Part shown: positions 45,885-55,934 of the stretch, piece by piece
Layout of the letters: each line of letters opens with the position of its first letter
How positions within the stretch are numbered: the stretch's first letter is position 1
Assembly (NCBI GenBank): GCA_016717205.1
Contig: JADKGC010000001.1
Location: forward strand, 124,001 to 188,000
Source of the DNA: Candidatus Flexifilum breve
Lineage (GTDB): Bacteria > Chloroflexota > Anaerolineae > Aggregatilineales > Phototrophicaceae
Length of the DNA: 64,000 nt
Direction of reading: 5' to 3'
Program-made: the position numbers and the translations under genes
Notes under the pieces: model-generated
Databases searched by the model: none
Told to the model about the DNA's origin: nothing
What the model saw: the letters and a program-made list of their open reading frames with translations, nothing else

Positions 45885-46529
45885 ATGAGCAGTACCGTCT
45901 ATTTCAACCAGATCGCCGATCAATGGGATACCATGCGGCAGAGCTTCTTTCCGGATGCCGTACGCGAAGCGGCCCTCGCCGCGGCAGATGCACAGCCCGG
46001 CGACCGTGCCGCCGATATTGGCGCAGGCAGCGGTTTCATCACTGAAGTCCTGCTCAACGCCGGGCTGACCGTCGCCGCCGTCGATCCCTCCGAGAACATG
46101 CTGGCCATCCTGCGCGACAAATTCGGCGCAACTGACCGCCTCGAACTTCACCTCGGCACAGCGGAGCCGATTCCACTCCCGGATGAGTCGGTTAGCTTCA
46201 CCTTCGCCAACATGTGCCTGCACCATGTCGAAACGCCGCCCAACGCGATTCGTGAGATGGCTCGGATTCTGCGTCCCGGCGGCAAGCTGATCATCACCGA
46301 TCTCGACCCGCACACCTTCCGCTTTCTCGTCGAAGAGCAGCATGATCGCTGGATGGGCTTTGACCGCGCCGAAATCACGCGCTGGTTCGTGAACGCAGGT
46401 TTGACCGAGGTCACCGTGACCAGCGTCGGCTCGAAGTGCTGCGCTGATTCGGAGTGTGGCACGCAGCGCGCCGCGGTCAGCATCTTCATCGCGGTCGGGG
46501 TCAAGGCGCTGTCACCCACCAACACATGA
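45885..46529 (+). CDS. Class I SAM-dependent methyltransferase
   Basis: 214 residues, GGAGG 6 bases ahead of ATG. Methyltransferase motif I is AADIGAGSGFITEVLL (residues 42-57). The second-strand acidic residue is in VAAVDPSENML, and motif post-III is ILRPGGKLIITDLDPH. A cysteine cluster follows near the C-terminus (C185, C186, C191 in SKCCADSECGTQ), together with C111. The substrate is unknown. The cysteines could bind a thiophilic metal or metalloid, but it does not show the full set of ArsM residues as I know them. The next gene is controlled by a SAM-type riboswitch. Confidence 0.8.
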   Translation: MSSTVYFNQIADQWDTMRQSFFPDAVREAALAAADAQPGDRAADIGAGSGFITEVLLNAGLTVAAVDPSENMLAILRDKFGATDRLELHLGTAEPIPLPDESVSFTFANMCLHHVETPPNAIREMARILRPGGKLIITDLDPHTFRFLVEEQHDRWMGFDRAEITRWFVNAGLTEVTVTSVGSKCCADSECGTQRAAVSIFIAVGVKALSPTNT

Positions 46530-46539
46530 CATAAGCGAC

Positions 46540-46568
46540 TTGACAAGTCATCTAATGCGCGCTATCTT
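46540..46568 (+). promoter_or_regulatory. Promoter of the riboswitch-controlled cysteine desulfurase gene
   Basis: TTGACA (46540-46545), a 17-base spacer and TATCTT (46563-46568) make a near-consensus vegetative promoter. Transcription should begin at about 46572-46576, exactly where the first strand of the riboswitch starts. Confidence 0.75.
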
Positions 46569-46571
46569 TAT

Positions 46572-46690
46572 CCGCATGCATTAAGAGCGGCTCTGCTGAT
46601 GCAGAGTCCGGCAACCTCGGCAACTGTGCCCAAGGTGCCCATCCACTCGTTGTGGAGATGTGGTCGCACACCCTGTGCTGCGGCAACTAC
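46572..46690 (+). promoter_or_regulatory. SAM-I/IV clan riboswitch
   Basis: The core motifs of S-adenosylmethionine riboswitches are present: CCGGCAACC (46608-46616) and AAGGTGCC (46632-46639). Folding by eye gives P1 from CCGCAT (46572-46577) with ATGTGG (46658-46663) and P2 from GGCTCTGC with GCAGAGTCC. P3 forms over GGCAACTGTGCC. P4 is CCAC/GTGG (46643-46655). A downstream hairpin GCACA/TGTGC (46666-46678) fits the extra P5 of the SAM-IV or SAM-I/IV variant. It sits between a promoter and an intrinsic terminator ahead of a cysteine desulfurase gene, so SAM probably switches transcription off. The subtype is tentative. Confidence 0.75.
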
Positions 46691-46708
46691 CAAACAGTGG
46701 ACTCTTTT

Positions 46709-46733
46709 ACCCGCCTGATGCTGCGGGTTTTTT
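46709..46733 (+). terminator. Intrinsic terminator of the riboswitch expression platform
   Basis: ACCCGC and GCGGGT form a stem around an 8-base loop and are followed by a run of T (46728-46733). It lies 21 bases upstream of the start codon, so it can only act as an attenuator for the downstream gene. Confidence 0.75.
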
Positions 46734-46754
46734 GTTTCTAAAGGAGTCTATACC

Positions 46755-47918
46755 ATGATTTACCTCGACCATTCTGCGACCACGCCCACCGATCCGCGCG
46801 TTGTGGACGCCCTTCTGCCCTATTTCACCAACCAGTTCGGCAACCCGTCCTCATCCCACACCATTGGCCGCGACGCCGAACATGCGCTGACCACCGCCCG
46901 CGCGACCGTCGCCCGCCTGCTCAACTGCCAACCCAACGAGATTATCTTCACGAGCGGCGGTTCGGAGAGCGATAACATCGCCGTGCGCGGGGCGGCGTGG
47001 GCGAACCGTACGCGGGGCACGCATCTGGTCACCACGCCAATTGAACACGGCGCGGTGCTCAAGACGGTCGAGCAGTTGGCCGATGTGCAGGGCTTCACCC
47101 GCACGCTGATCGAGGTAGATCGCTTCGGCACAGTCACGCCCGCGGCGTTTGAACGCGCGCTGCGCCCGGAGACGACCTTCGCCAGCGTCATGTATGCGAA
47201 TAACGAAATCGGCACGGTGCAGCCGATTGCCGAACTGGCCGCCATCGCCCGCGCCCGCGGCATCATCTTCCACACCGATGCGGTACAGGCGGGCGGCCAG
47301 CAGCCGCTCGATGTACAGGCGCTCGGCGTGGACTTGCTCAGCCTGTCGGCGCACAAGTTCTACGGTCCCAAGGGGATCGGCGTGCTGTACGTGCGCGGCG
47401 GCGTGGATCTGTGTACGAGCCAGACGGGCGGCGGGCAGGAATTCAGTATCCGCGCGGGCACGCAAAACGTCGCGCTGATCGTTGGTCTCGCCAAAGCGCT
47501 GGAACTCGCCTACGCCGACTTCGAAGCGCGCTGCGCCCACTTCGCCCGCCTGCGCGACCGCCTGATTGACGGTGTGCTCAGCCACATCCCGGGCGCACAG
47601 CTCACCGGGCATCCCGAAAATCGCCTGTGCACCCATGCCAGCTTCGTCTTCGCGGATGTACCCGGCGGCGTGCTCGTCAGCGAACTGGACCGCGCGGGCA
47701 TTTGTGCGAGCAGCGCTTCGGCGTGCAAAGCGGGCAGTTCCGCGCCTTCTGGCGTGCTGACCGCGCTCGGCTATACGCGCGAACTCGCTTCGGCCAGCCT
47801 GCGCCTCACGGTCGGGCTGCACACCACCGACGCCGACATCGACACGGCGGTCGATACGCTCGCCGGGATTATCGACCGACTGCGCGCGGAACAGCCCGCG
47901 CTGGTCGCCGCGCACTAA
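46755..47918 (+). CDS. Cysteine desulfurase (NifS/IscS family)
   Basis: 387 residues, AAGGAG 8 bases ahead of ATG. It is a PLP-dependent class V aminotransferase fold: MIYLDHSATTPTDPRVVDAL, FTSGGSESDNIAVRGA, the cofactor aspartate in HTDAVQAGGQ, the PLP lysine in LSLSAHKFYGPKGIG, and the catalytic cysteine in ASSASACKAGSSAPS. It takes sulfur from cysteine to form a persulfide for iron-sulfur clusters, thiolated tRNA or other cofactors. Control by a SAM riboswitch points to a role tied to sulfur amino acid status. No scaffold (IscU) gene is nearby. Confidence 0.92.
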   Translation: MIYLDHSATTPTDPRVVDALLPYFTNQFGNPSSSHTIGRDAEHALTTARATVARLLNCQPNEIIFTSGGSESDNIAVRGAAWANRTRGTHLVTTPIEHGAVLKTVEQLADVQGFTRTLIEVDRFGTVTPAAFERALRPETTFASVMYANNEIGTVQPIAELAAIARARGIIFHTDAVQAGGQQPLDVQALGVDLLSLSAHKFYGPKGIGVLYVRGGVDLCTSQTGGGQEFSIRAGTQNVALIVGLAKALELAYADFEARCAHFARLRDRLIDGVLSHIPGAQLTGHPENRLCTHASFVFADVPGGVLVSELDRAGICASSASACKAGSSAPSGVLTALGYTRELASASLRLTVGLHTTDADIDTAVDTLAGIIDRLRAEQPALVAAH

Positions 47919-47945
47919 CGGCCAAGGCAGCTAGTGACTGAATCA

Positions 47946-47974
47946 AAAACGCTCACCTGATTGGTGAGCGTTTT
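47946..47974. terminator. Bidirectional intrinsic terminator
   Basis: AAAACGCTCACC and GGTGAGCGTTTT form a perfect 12-base stem around TGATT, with A and T runs at either end. It lies between the converging cysteine desulfurase and DEAD-box helicase genes and can serve both. Confidence 0.9.
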
Positions 47975-47992
47975 AGTTTGCCACGTATGCCG

Positions 47993-49447
<1,455 letters not shown>

Positions 49448-49835
49448 GTAACCTCTAACATCGACTCCCAGAATGGCATCCAACAGACGCATGTGCGCCA
49501 GTGGTTCTGGAAGAAAAAACTGGGGATACAAAATTATAGCACAGAATTACCTACAATATCCAGCGTGAGTGTTGGCTCATAAACTTGCTGAAAAAGGTCA
49601 ATTTCCGACCCCACCCCCTGCCCCTCCCCGAATTCAGGGAGGGGAGACAACATCAGTCGCCACCGCTCCCCTCTCCTGCGACCTTCGGAGGCACGAGCGA
49701 GGGTATGGGGTCTTGAATTAGGCAGAAGCCTGCGCCTTAGAATTTGCTGTGCAAGCCCGCGAAATCGACCGCATGGTGACTCCCAACTCGCCATAATGGC
49801 GCCATCGACCGCAGCATCTGGCAGGGGGTAAGGGC
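49448..49835. other. Intergenic region with one interspersed repeat
   Basis: This 388-base divergent gap between the helicase and DUF2243 genes contains the repeat listed at 49584-49648 and a second GC-rich arm near 49650-49710 (CTCCCCTCTCCTGCGACC). No small gene with a ribosome site was found. Confidence 0.55.
49584..49648 (+). repeat. Interspersed repeat, GTTGAAAAAGGTC type, copy 3
   Basis: CTTGCTGAAAAAGGTCAATT then TCCGACC runs into the palindrome CCCCTCCCCGAATTCAGGGA. It is the same unit as at 27555-27606, with small differences in the first part and a CCACCCCCTG insertion. Confidence 0.7.
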
Positions 49836-50303
49836 ATGACGACACACGTGGGACGGCGGACTTTTGTGCGCGCTGGAGTTGTCTTCGGGTTGGGTCTGGG
49901 CGGTTTCTTCGACGGCATTGTGCTGCACCAGATTTTGCAGTGGCATCATCTATTGAGCGACGCAGGCTACCCGCCGACCACGCTCGAAAATCTGCAAATC
50001 AACACGCTGGCCGATGGTCTGTTCCATGCCGTGACGTGGATCCTGACGGTCGTCGCGCTGTTTCTGTTCTGGCGCGCGTACCAGCGCGGACAAAGCGTGC
50101 GTTCAATCAGCATCTTGATCGGCAGCGTGCTCATGGGCTGGGGGATCTTCAACCTCGTCGAAGGCATCGTCGATCATCACATCTTACAGATTCACCATGT
50201 GCGTCCCGGCCCGGATCAAGCCCTGTGGGATATCGGCTTCTTGGTGTGGGGCGCGCTGATGTTGGGGATCGGCTACCTGCTCACGCGGCGCGAGTCCGCT
50301 TGA
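49836..50303 (+). CDS. DUF2243 family membrane protein
   Basis: 155 residues with four hydrophobic segments. The family pattern is visible: GLGLGGFFDGIVLHQILQWH near residue 20, ADGLFHAVTWILTVVALFLF, NLVEGIVDHHILQIHHVRPG, and a last segment GFLVWGALMLGIGYLL. The histidines in the HQILQWHH and DHHILQIHH motifs could bind metal or heme, which is inference. The function of the family is not known to me. Positions before ATG carry a GGGGGTAAGGG stretch that can act as ribosome site. Confidence 0.85.
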   Translation: MTTHVGRRTFVRAGVVFGLGLGGFFDGIVLHQILQWHHLLSDAGYPPTTLENLQINTLADGLFHAVTWILTVVALFLFWRAYQRGQSVRSISILIGSVLMGWGIFNLVEGIVDHHILQIHHVRPGPDQALWDIGFLVWGALMLGIGYLLTRRESA

Positions 50304-50333
50304 CAGGCCCGACGTCCCGGATATACTGCGCGC

Positions 50334-51191
50334 ATGACTGAGATAAAATTTGCTCAACTGACTGATCACTTCTACTGGCTGGCACCTGGGCCGCCTGACC
50401 GCCCCACGCTCGGCGCGGTCGTCGGGGAACGGGCGACGCTGCTGCTCGATGCGGGCGCATCGACCGCGCACGCGCGGCTGTTCCTCGACCAGCTCAAGTC
50501 AGCCAATGTCCCACTGCCGCAGTATGTTGCCTTGACGCACTGGCATTGGGATCACGTTTTCGGCGCGGAAGCGCTCGGTGTCCCCCTGATCGCGCATGCG
50601 CTGACTGCCAAACAGCTCGCTCTCCTCGCAACCTACAAGTGGGACGACGCGGCGCTGGATGCTCGTGTGGCAAGTGGCGCAGAAAGCAGCTTTTCGGCGG
50701 AGAACATCAAGCTTGAGCTGCCGGCTCCGCGCAGCGTGCGCATCGTCCCGCCGACGTTCACCTTTACCGACCGCCTCACCCTCGACCTCGGGGGCGTGAC
50801 GTGCACGCTCCAGCACGTGGGCGGCGAGCATGCGGCGGATTCGGTTGTCGCCTATATCGAACCGGATCGTGTACTGTTCCTTGGGGACTGCCTGTATCCG
50901 CTCATCTACGGCGTGCCGACGTGGCAGTACACGCGGTCCAGCGTGCTGCCCCTGCTTGACAAAGTGAGCGCATTCGGGGCGCAGCACTATCTCGAAGGCC
51001 ATGGGGCGGGCTTGGTCTCACCAGCGGAATTCACGCGCCTGATGGGGCAGATGCGGCTCGTCGCTGACCTGGTGGCCGTTCACGGCGCCGACGAAGCGGC
51101 GATCCTCGCGGCGGCGGACCGCGCGGGTCAGCCTCGCGATGAAGACCTGCTCGATTTCGTGCACGCCTTCATCGCCGGGTTCTCTAAGTGA
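50334..51191 (+). CDS. MBL-fold metallo-hydrolase
   Basis: 285 residues of the metallo-beta-lactamase fold. The metal site is THWHWDHVFGAEAL (HxHxDH). Further ligands are HVGGEHAADS, FLGDCLYP (Asp) and YLEGHGAGL (His). It lacks a signal peptide. The group includes glyoxalase II-like thioesterases and other hydrolases, and the substrate is not evident. The stop is only 3 bases from the stop of the converging oxidoreductase gene. Confidence 0.85.
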   Translation: MTEIKFAQLTDHFYWLAPGPPDRPTLGAVVGERATLLLDAGASTAHARLFLDQLKSANVPLPQYVALTHWHWDHVFGAEALGVPLIAHALTAKQLALLATYKWDDAALDARVASGAESSFSAENIKLELPAPRSVRIVPPTFTFTDRLTLDLGGVTCTLQHVGGEHAADSVVAYIEPDRVLFLGDCLYPLIYGVPTWQYTRSSVLPLLDKVSAFGAQHYLEGHGAGLVSPAEFTRLMGQMRLVADLVAVHGADEAAILAAADRAGQPRDEDLLDFVHAFIAGFSK

Positions 51192-51194
51192 CGC

Positions 51195-52217
51195 TTATGA
51201 CGTGAGGGCGACAGGTTTGTTCGTCCGCGCCGATTCGTAGACCGCGAGCGCGCTGCGCAGGAATTCGCGGCTCAAGCTGAGCGGCACGACTGGCGCCGCG
51301 CCATCCAGCAGGCAGGCTTCCATCGCCTCGACTTCCATCTGCCACGGGTTGGTGGCAGGCAGGGCGATGTTCTCCTCCGAGCCGTCACGGTTCGTGATCT
51401 GGATGACCGGATCCGCCCCAAAGGCTGTGCGTCCTTGCATGCCGGGGAACCAGGGCGCCGACGTGCGAATCATGCCGTCGGTGCCGATATACTGCGCCCC
51501 TTGTACCAACGGCGCGCGGAACCCGGAGTAGATCTGCGCGACCACATCGTCGGCGAAGCGGAGCTGCGCGCTCATACTCACATCCACGCCGCTCTCGCCG
51601 ATCTCCTGCACCGCCCACACTTCCTGCGGCGCGCGCCCACCCGTCACCATGATCGACAGGCTGTTGGGATACACGCCCACATCCCAGAACGAACCGCCAT
51701 CCAGATCGGGATGCAGCCGGATATTGTCCGCATTCTCCGGCGGCAGGTGATAACTGAACCAACTGTTGATCAAATGCAGCTTGCCAATGCGCCCTTGCTG
51801 CACCAGTTCCGCGACCTTGCGGTTCTGCGGCGCGTGCAGCGCCATGAACGCCTCGAACACAACCACATTGTTCGCCTGCGCCGCCGCGGCAATCACGTCG
51901 AAGTCGGCCATCGTGGTCACGAGCGGCTTTTCCAGCAGCACATGCTTGCCCGCCTGCGCCGCCTTGACCGTCCATTCGGCATGGAGCTTGTTCGGCAGCG
52001 GGTTGTACACCACGTCGATATCCGGGTCGGCGAGCAGTTCTTCATACGTTCCATAGGCGGTCGGGATGCCGCGCTGGCTGGCGTAGGCACGCGCCGCTTC
52101 TGTCGTGCGGCTGGCCACGGCGCGCAGATCGCTGCGCGGCGCCCCGTTAATCGCATGAATCAGCGCGTCGTTGATTTTCGCCGTCGAGATAATCCCCCAC
52201 CGCAGTCGTTTGGTCAT
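51195..52217 (-). CDS. Gfo/Idh/MocA family oxidoreductase
   Basis: 340 residues from ATG 52217 (MTKRLRWGIISTAKINDALI), with AAGGAT ahead; the upstream ATG at 52235 would lie before this site. The N-terminal Rossmann domain ends in the catalytic EKPL (HVLLEKPLVTTMADFD) after NPLPNKLHAEWTVKAAQAGK. The C-terminal domain has the usual mixed sheet with GSFWDVGVYPNSL. Members oxidise or reduce sugars and cyclitols with NAD(P). The substrate is unknown; the surroundings suggest a sugar. Confidence 0.88.
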   Translation of the reverse strand: MTKRLRWGIISTAKINDALIHAINGAPRSDLRAVASRTTEAARAYASQRGIPTAYGTYEELLADPDIDVVYNPLPNKLHAEWTVKAAQAGKHVLLEKPLVTTMADFDVIAAAAQANNVVVFEAFMALHAPQNRKVAELVQQGRIGKLHLINSWFSYHLPPENADNIRLHPDLDGGSFWDVGVYPNSLSIMVTGGRAPQEVWAVQEIGESGVDVSMSAQLRFADDVVAQIYSGFRAPLVQGAQYIGTDGMIRTSAPWFPGMQGRTAFGADPVIQITNRDGSEENIALPATNPWQMEVEAMEACLLDGAAPVVPLSLSREFLRSALAVYESARTNKPVALTS

Positions 52218-52446
52218 CAGTATTATCCTTCGCATCAGGTTTAGGTTAGGCGCGTATTCTATGCGAGCGGCGGCGCATCTGCCACAGGTCAAAATGAGCA
52301 TGATCGATCGCTCGGCACACGGAGAACTGAATCGGCTGTCAGGGAAGGATTAGCGCTTTACAAATTTGTTGCATTCATTATAGAAGCCTGTTACGATGAG
52401 AATGACCAGATTTATTTACCCTATTTCCACGCGAGGAGCCTTCTTT

Positions 52447-54108
52447 ATGAGACGGTTGGCGTTCTGTTTAGCACTCCTACTGCTGCTTGCTCTACCCGCA
52501 TCCCTCGTTCTCGCTCAGGATGGCGATACCATCGTCATTCGCGGCTTCGGGAACATCGTGACTTTCAACCCGGCCTTTACCAATGACGGCGCGTCGTATC
52601 AGGCGTCCAACCTGATGTGGCCGTCCCCGGTCAAGGTGGACAGCTTCACGGGCGAGACGATCCCCGGCCTCACGACGTGGACCGTGTCGGACGATGGGCT
52701 GACTTACACCTTCACCATTCAGGAAGGCGCCATGTGGAGCGACGGCACGCCGATCAGCTCCGCGGATATGAAGTTCGTCATTGATGCCACCATGTCGGAC
52801 GTCGAAACCGTGTGGGAATCCAACGCGGCGCTGATCGACTCGGTCAACATCATCGACGACCGGACGTATGAAGTCGTGCTCAGTGCCGTTAGCTGTACTG
52901 CGCTCAGCGACTTCGGCGCGTTCCGCTTCCTGCCGTCGCACCGCTTCGCTGCCGATTTCAGCGACTTTGAAACCAGCGACTTCAATATGAACCCCGACGT
53001 CAGCGGTGGCCCCTACATCCTCGAAGAGTGGGCGCCTGACGAATTCCAGCGCTTCCGCGCCAACCCGACTTACTGGGGCGGTGAAGTGCCGATTCCGTTC
53101 CTGATCAACCGTGTGATCGGCGAACAGTCGGTCGCCGTGCAGGCAATTCAGGCGGGCGAAATCGACTACACCTATTTCCAGGGCGATCTGTTCGCGCAAA
53201 TTCTCGATACCAGCAGCTTGCAGTATCAGGCGTTCCCGCAGCTCACCGTCAACTTCCTATCGATGAACTGGGCTGACCCGACGAATCCGCAGGCCGCCTA
53301 TGACGACGCGGGCAACCTGATCGAACAAGCGCCGCATCCGATCTTTAGTGATGTCGCTGTGCGCCGCGCGGTCGCCATGGGTTATAACAAGGGCGACATT
53401 CTGGAAACGCTCGGCGGCGCCGAAGGCGGCACCCCGCTGATCGGCACCGTCGCCCCGTCTATCACATGGGCGTATAACAGCGAGATCGAGCCGTATCCGT
53501 TTGACCCGGTCGCCGCCGCCGCGCTGCTCGACGAAGCGGGCTGGACGATCAATGAATCGACCGGTATCCGTGAAAAAGATGGCGTCCCGCTCGCCTTCAC
53601 CATCACCTACAGCGACATCCTGCTGCTGTTCGAAACGACCGCGCTCGTCGCGCAGGATCAGCTCAGCCAGCTCGGCATGGATGTCACGCTGAATAAGGTG
53701 GAATGGGCGAACTACATTCAGGATGTGTATCTCGGTCAGATGTACGATGCGACGCCGATGAGCAACAGCGGCGGCACCACCCCGCCCGACCCGAATGACT
53801 TCATGTCGCTGGTCAACAGCGCGGAAGACGTGCCCGGCAGCGGTAACAATCTGGCGTCGTATGTGAACCCGGAAGTCGACCGCCTGATCCTCGAAGGCCG
53901 CACCACCCCCGGCTGCGCGCCCGCTGATCGGGCGACTTCCTACTATCAGATTCAGCAGATTCTGCACGACGATGTCGCCTACGACTTCACCTTCACGCCG
54001 AACATCTTCCAGGTGATGAACGCGCGCGTGAACGGCTTCAACCCCGGCCCGTCGTGGGTGTTCTACGGCTACACCGATCACGTTGCTGAGTGGTCAATCG
54101 GGGACTAG
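52447..54108 (+). CDS. ABC transporter peptide/solute-binding protein (family 5)
   Basis: 553 residues from ATG 52447 (MRRLAFCLALLLLLALPASL), with GAGGAG 8 bases ahead and a signal peptide cleaved after VLAQ. It is a family 5 (DppA/OppA) binding protein: FTNDGASYQASNLMWPSPVK, PGLTTWTVSDDGLTYTFTIQ, EGAMWSDGTPISSADMKF, and SGGPYILEEWAPDEFQRFRA. It should deliver peptides or oligosaccharides to a membrane permease. No permease or ATPase gene follows directly; the OppB/OppC-like pair at 56493-58452 is on the opposite strand about 2.4 kb away. Confidence 0.9.
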   Translation: MRRLAFCLALLLLLALPASLVLAQDGDTIVIRGFGNIVTFNPAFTNDGASYQASNLMWPSPVKVDSFTGETIPGLTTWTVSDDGLTYTFTIQEGAMWSDGTPISSADMKFVIDATMSDVETVWESNAALIDSVNIIDDRTYEVVLSAVSCTALSDFGAFRFLPSHRFAADFSDFETSDFNMNPDVSGGPYILEEWAPDEFQRFRANPTYWGGEVPIPFLINRVIGEQSVAVQAIQAGEIDYTYFQGDLFAQILDTSSLQYQAFPQLTVNFLSMNWADPTNPQAAYDDAGNLIEQAPHPIFSDVAVRRAVAMGYNKGDILETLGGAEGGTPLIGTVAPSITWAYNSEIEPYPFDPVAAAALLDEAGWTINESTGIREKDGVPLAFTITYSDILLLFETTALVAQDQLSQLGMDVTLNKVEWANYIQDVYLGQMYDATPMSNSGGTTPPDPNDFMSLVNSAEDVPGSGNNLASYVNPEVDRLILEGRTTPGCAPADRATSYYQIQQILHDDVAYDFTFTPNIFQVMNARVNGFNPGPSWVFYGYTDHVAEWSIGD

Positions 54109-54539
54109 TCGTTTAATCTTCTCTGAATTGGTTTCGGTAGGGGCGCACCGCGGTGCGCCCCTACACTTTGAAATACGTGCCCGATAAACCTCTCAAGTAA
54201 AGATGAATAGATCTTTTGGAATATTTGGGGATTTTGCGAATGCGATAGATCGAGCCCCTACGAGAAGAATCGCTTTTGTGCAGGGACGCAATGAATTGCG
54301 TCCGCCGCCCCTAAACAGACTTCACGCTGTTCGGCGGAGCTACCGACCTACCCTGCCCTAAACTGATTAGGAAACGCGCTTCACTACCCCACAGAACAGA
54401 CTCCACGCAGCATTTCCTTACCAAATGTACGCTTAGGATTCAAGTAGTTTTGGCACAATTCGGTCTGGTTACAGAAGTGACACGAGAAGTCTGGTTTAAT
54501 ACAGCGTGTGCTGAACAAAAAAGTAGAGGCTAGAAATTT
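54109..54539. other. Intergenic region with palindromic repeats
   Basis: This 431-base gap contains the palindrome at 54137-54164. A second, looser unit lies at about 54254-54316 (GCCCCTACGAG to CCGCCGCCCCTAAAC), with GGGACGCAAT/ATTGCGTCC inside. The rest is AT-richer and may hold the promoter of the MFS gene; no convincing gene was seen. Confidence 0.55.
54137..54164. repeat. Perfect 28-base palindrome, GTAGGGGCG family
   Basis: GTAGGGGCGCACCG followed at once by its reverse complement. Related units lie at 43211, 59795 and 63361. It has no T-run, so it is a repeat rather than a standard terminator, though it could fold in the 3' end of the binding-protein transcript. Confidence 0.75.
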
Positions 54540-55856
54540 ATGTCAGTAGCGCAAAATCCCACTTACGATGCCGATCGGCCGGTTGGCTACTGGCAGCTTA
54601 TCAAACAGAATTCTCGCTTTCGAACGCTGTGGATCGCCCAGTTGATCTCGATGGCGGGCGACTGGTTCAACAGTGTGGCCGTGCTGGGGTTGGTTTTGCA
54701 GCTGACGCGCAGTGGATTCGGCGCGAGCCTGGTTCTGCTGGCCAGCACCGTCCCGATGTTCTTCCTGATGCCCATCGCCGGCCCCGTGGCCGATCGTTTT
54801 GACCGGCGCACCCTGATGATCCTCGCGAATCTTTTCTCGGCAGTCGTCTCGCTCCTGTTCATCCTCGTCAAAACGGAAGACATGGTCTGGCTGCTGTACG
54901 TCGCCAATATTCTGCTGATCGTCTCAGCCTCGTTCTTTAGCCCGGCGAGTTCGGCCAGCATCCCAAATATCGTGACGCGCGGCGAATTGTTTGCCGCCAA
55001 TGCCCTAGCCGGCGCGTCTTGGGGCGTCATGGTGATGGTCGGTTCTGCGTTGGGCGGGATTGTCTCGACACTTTTGGGCCGCGACATCGCGTTTGTCATC
55101 AATGCCCTGTCATTCCTGATTGCGGCTGGCCTGATCGCCCGGGTCGAGATACCGAGTCCGCATGTGACCAACCAACCGCTGAGTCCAGTCAAGGATTTCA
55201 TCGAGGGGATGCGCTATCTGCGCCGCTATCTGCCCGCACTGGCACTGGTGGGCATCGAGTTGGGTTGGGGTTTTGGAGTCGGCGTCGTCGTGCTGCTGAG
55301 TGTGTTGGGAACCCAGGTTTTCCAGGCGGGCGATGCCGGGATCGGGGTTCTGTATGCGGGGCGGGGACTGGGTGTGCTCATGGGTCCGTTCGTCGTACCC
55401 GTCGTTGCCGGAAACGACATCAAGAAGCTGCGGCGGGCGGTCTGGTTGTCCTTTATGTTGGCCGGTCTAGGCTACCTGATCGTCGCCCTTGCCGCTTGGA
55501 ACAACACCTTGTGGTTGGCGTTTCTCGGGCTGATGGTCGCGCATTTCGGCGGTGGAGTGGTGTGGGCAGTGGGCAGCATTCTGCTTCAGATCACCACACC
55601 GGATCGGCTGCGGGGACGAGTATTGTCCGTCAACAGCGGGCTTGGCACCCTCGGATCAGGGATCTCAACCCTGTTCTTCGGGCTGGCGCTGCAAGCGGGC
55701 AGTTCACCGATGACGCTCGCGGTGGTTGGCGCAGCGATCTTTGCCAGTTGGGGCGTATTCTGGGCACTGATGACAGCCGGCGGCCCCTTCCACATTTCAA
55801 AAGCCACCATGGTCGACTCAGAACAGCGGGTGACGCGCACGCAGTCGGCGGACTAG
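54540..55856 (+). CDS. MFS transporter, MFS_3/exporter type
   Basis: 438 residues with about 12 membrane segments. The pattern NSRFRTLWIAQLISMAGDWF at the start, PIAGPVADRFDRRTLMILAN after helix 2 and TPDRLRGRVLSVNSGLGTLG in the second half is that of the MFS_3 group, which includes macrolide and siderophore exporters. The substrate is unknown. There is no ribosome site of good quality (AGAGGCTAGAAATTT ahead of ATG). A bidirectional terminator follows. Confidence 0.85.
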   Translation: MSVAQNPTYDADRPVGYWQLIKQNSRFRTLWIAQLISMAGDWFNSVAVLGLVLQLTRSGFGASLVLLASTVPMFFLMPIAGPVADRFDRRTLMILANLFSAVVSLLFILVKTEDMVWLLYVANILLIVSASFFSPASSASIPNIVTRGELFAANALAGASWGVMVMVGSALGGIVSTLLGRDIAFVINALSFLIAAGLIARVEIPSPHVTNQPLSPVKDFIEGMRYLRRYLPALALVGIELGWGFGVGVVVLLSVLGTQVFQAGDAGIGVLYAGRGLGVLMGPFVVPVVAGNDIKKLRRAVWLSFMLAGLGYLIVALAAWNNTLWLAFLGLMVAHFGGGVVWAVGSILLQITTPDRLRGRVLSVNSGLGTLGSGISTLFFGLALQAGSSPMTLAVVGAAIFASWGVFWALMTAGGPFHISKATMVDSEQRVTRTQSAD

Positions 55857-55895
55857 AGTCTATACGGACAACGCAGGTCTTGTCAGTCAGCAGCT

Positions 55896-55934
55896 AAAGA
55901 CCTTGGCGGACTATTTCCGCCGAGGTCTTTCTTT
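55896..55934. terminator. Bidirectional intrinsic terminator
   Basis: AAAGACCTTGGCGGA and TCCGCCGAGGTCTTT pair almost perfectly around CTATT, followed by CTTT. It separates the converging MFS gene and the OppBC operon; its right end touches the last codons of the operon. Confidence 0.88.

Noticed and set aside
46851..47915. Minus-strand open frame of 354 codons opposite the cysteine desulfurase gene
   Set aside because: Mirror of a conserved gene with all catalytic motifs; the shadow has no recognisable domain.
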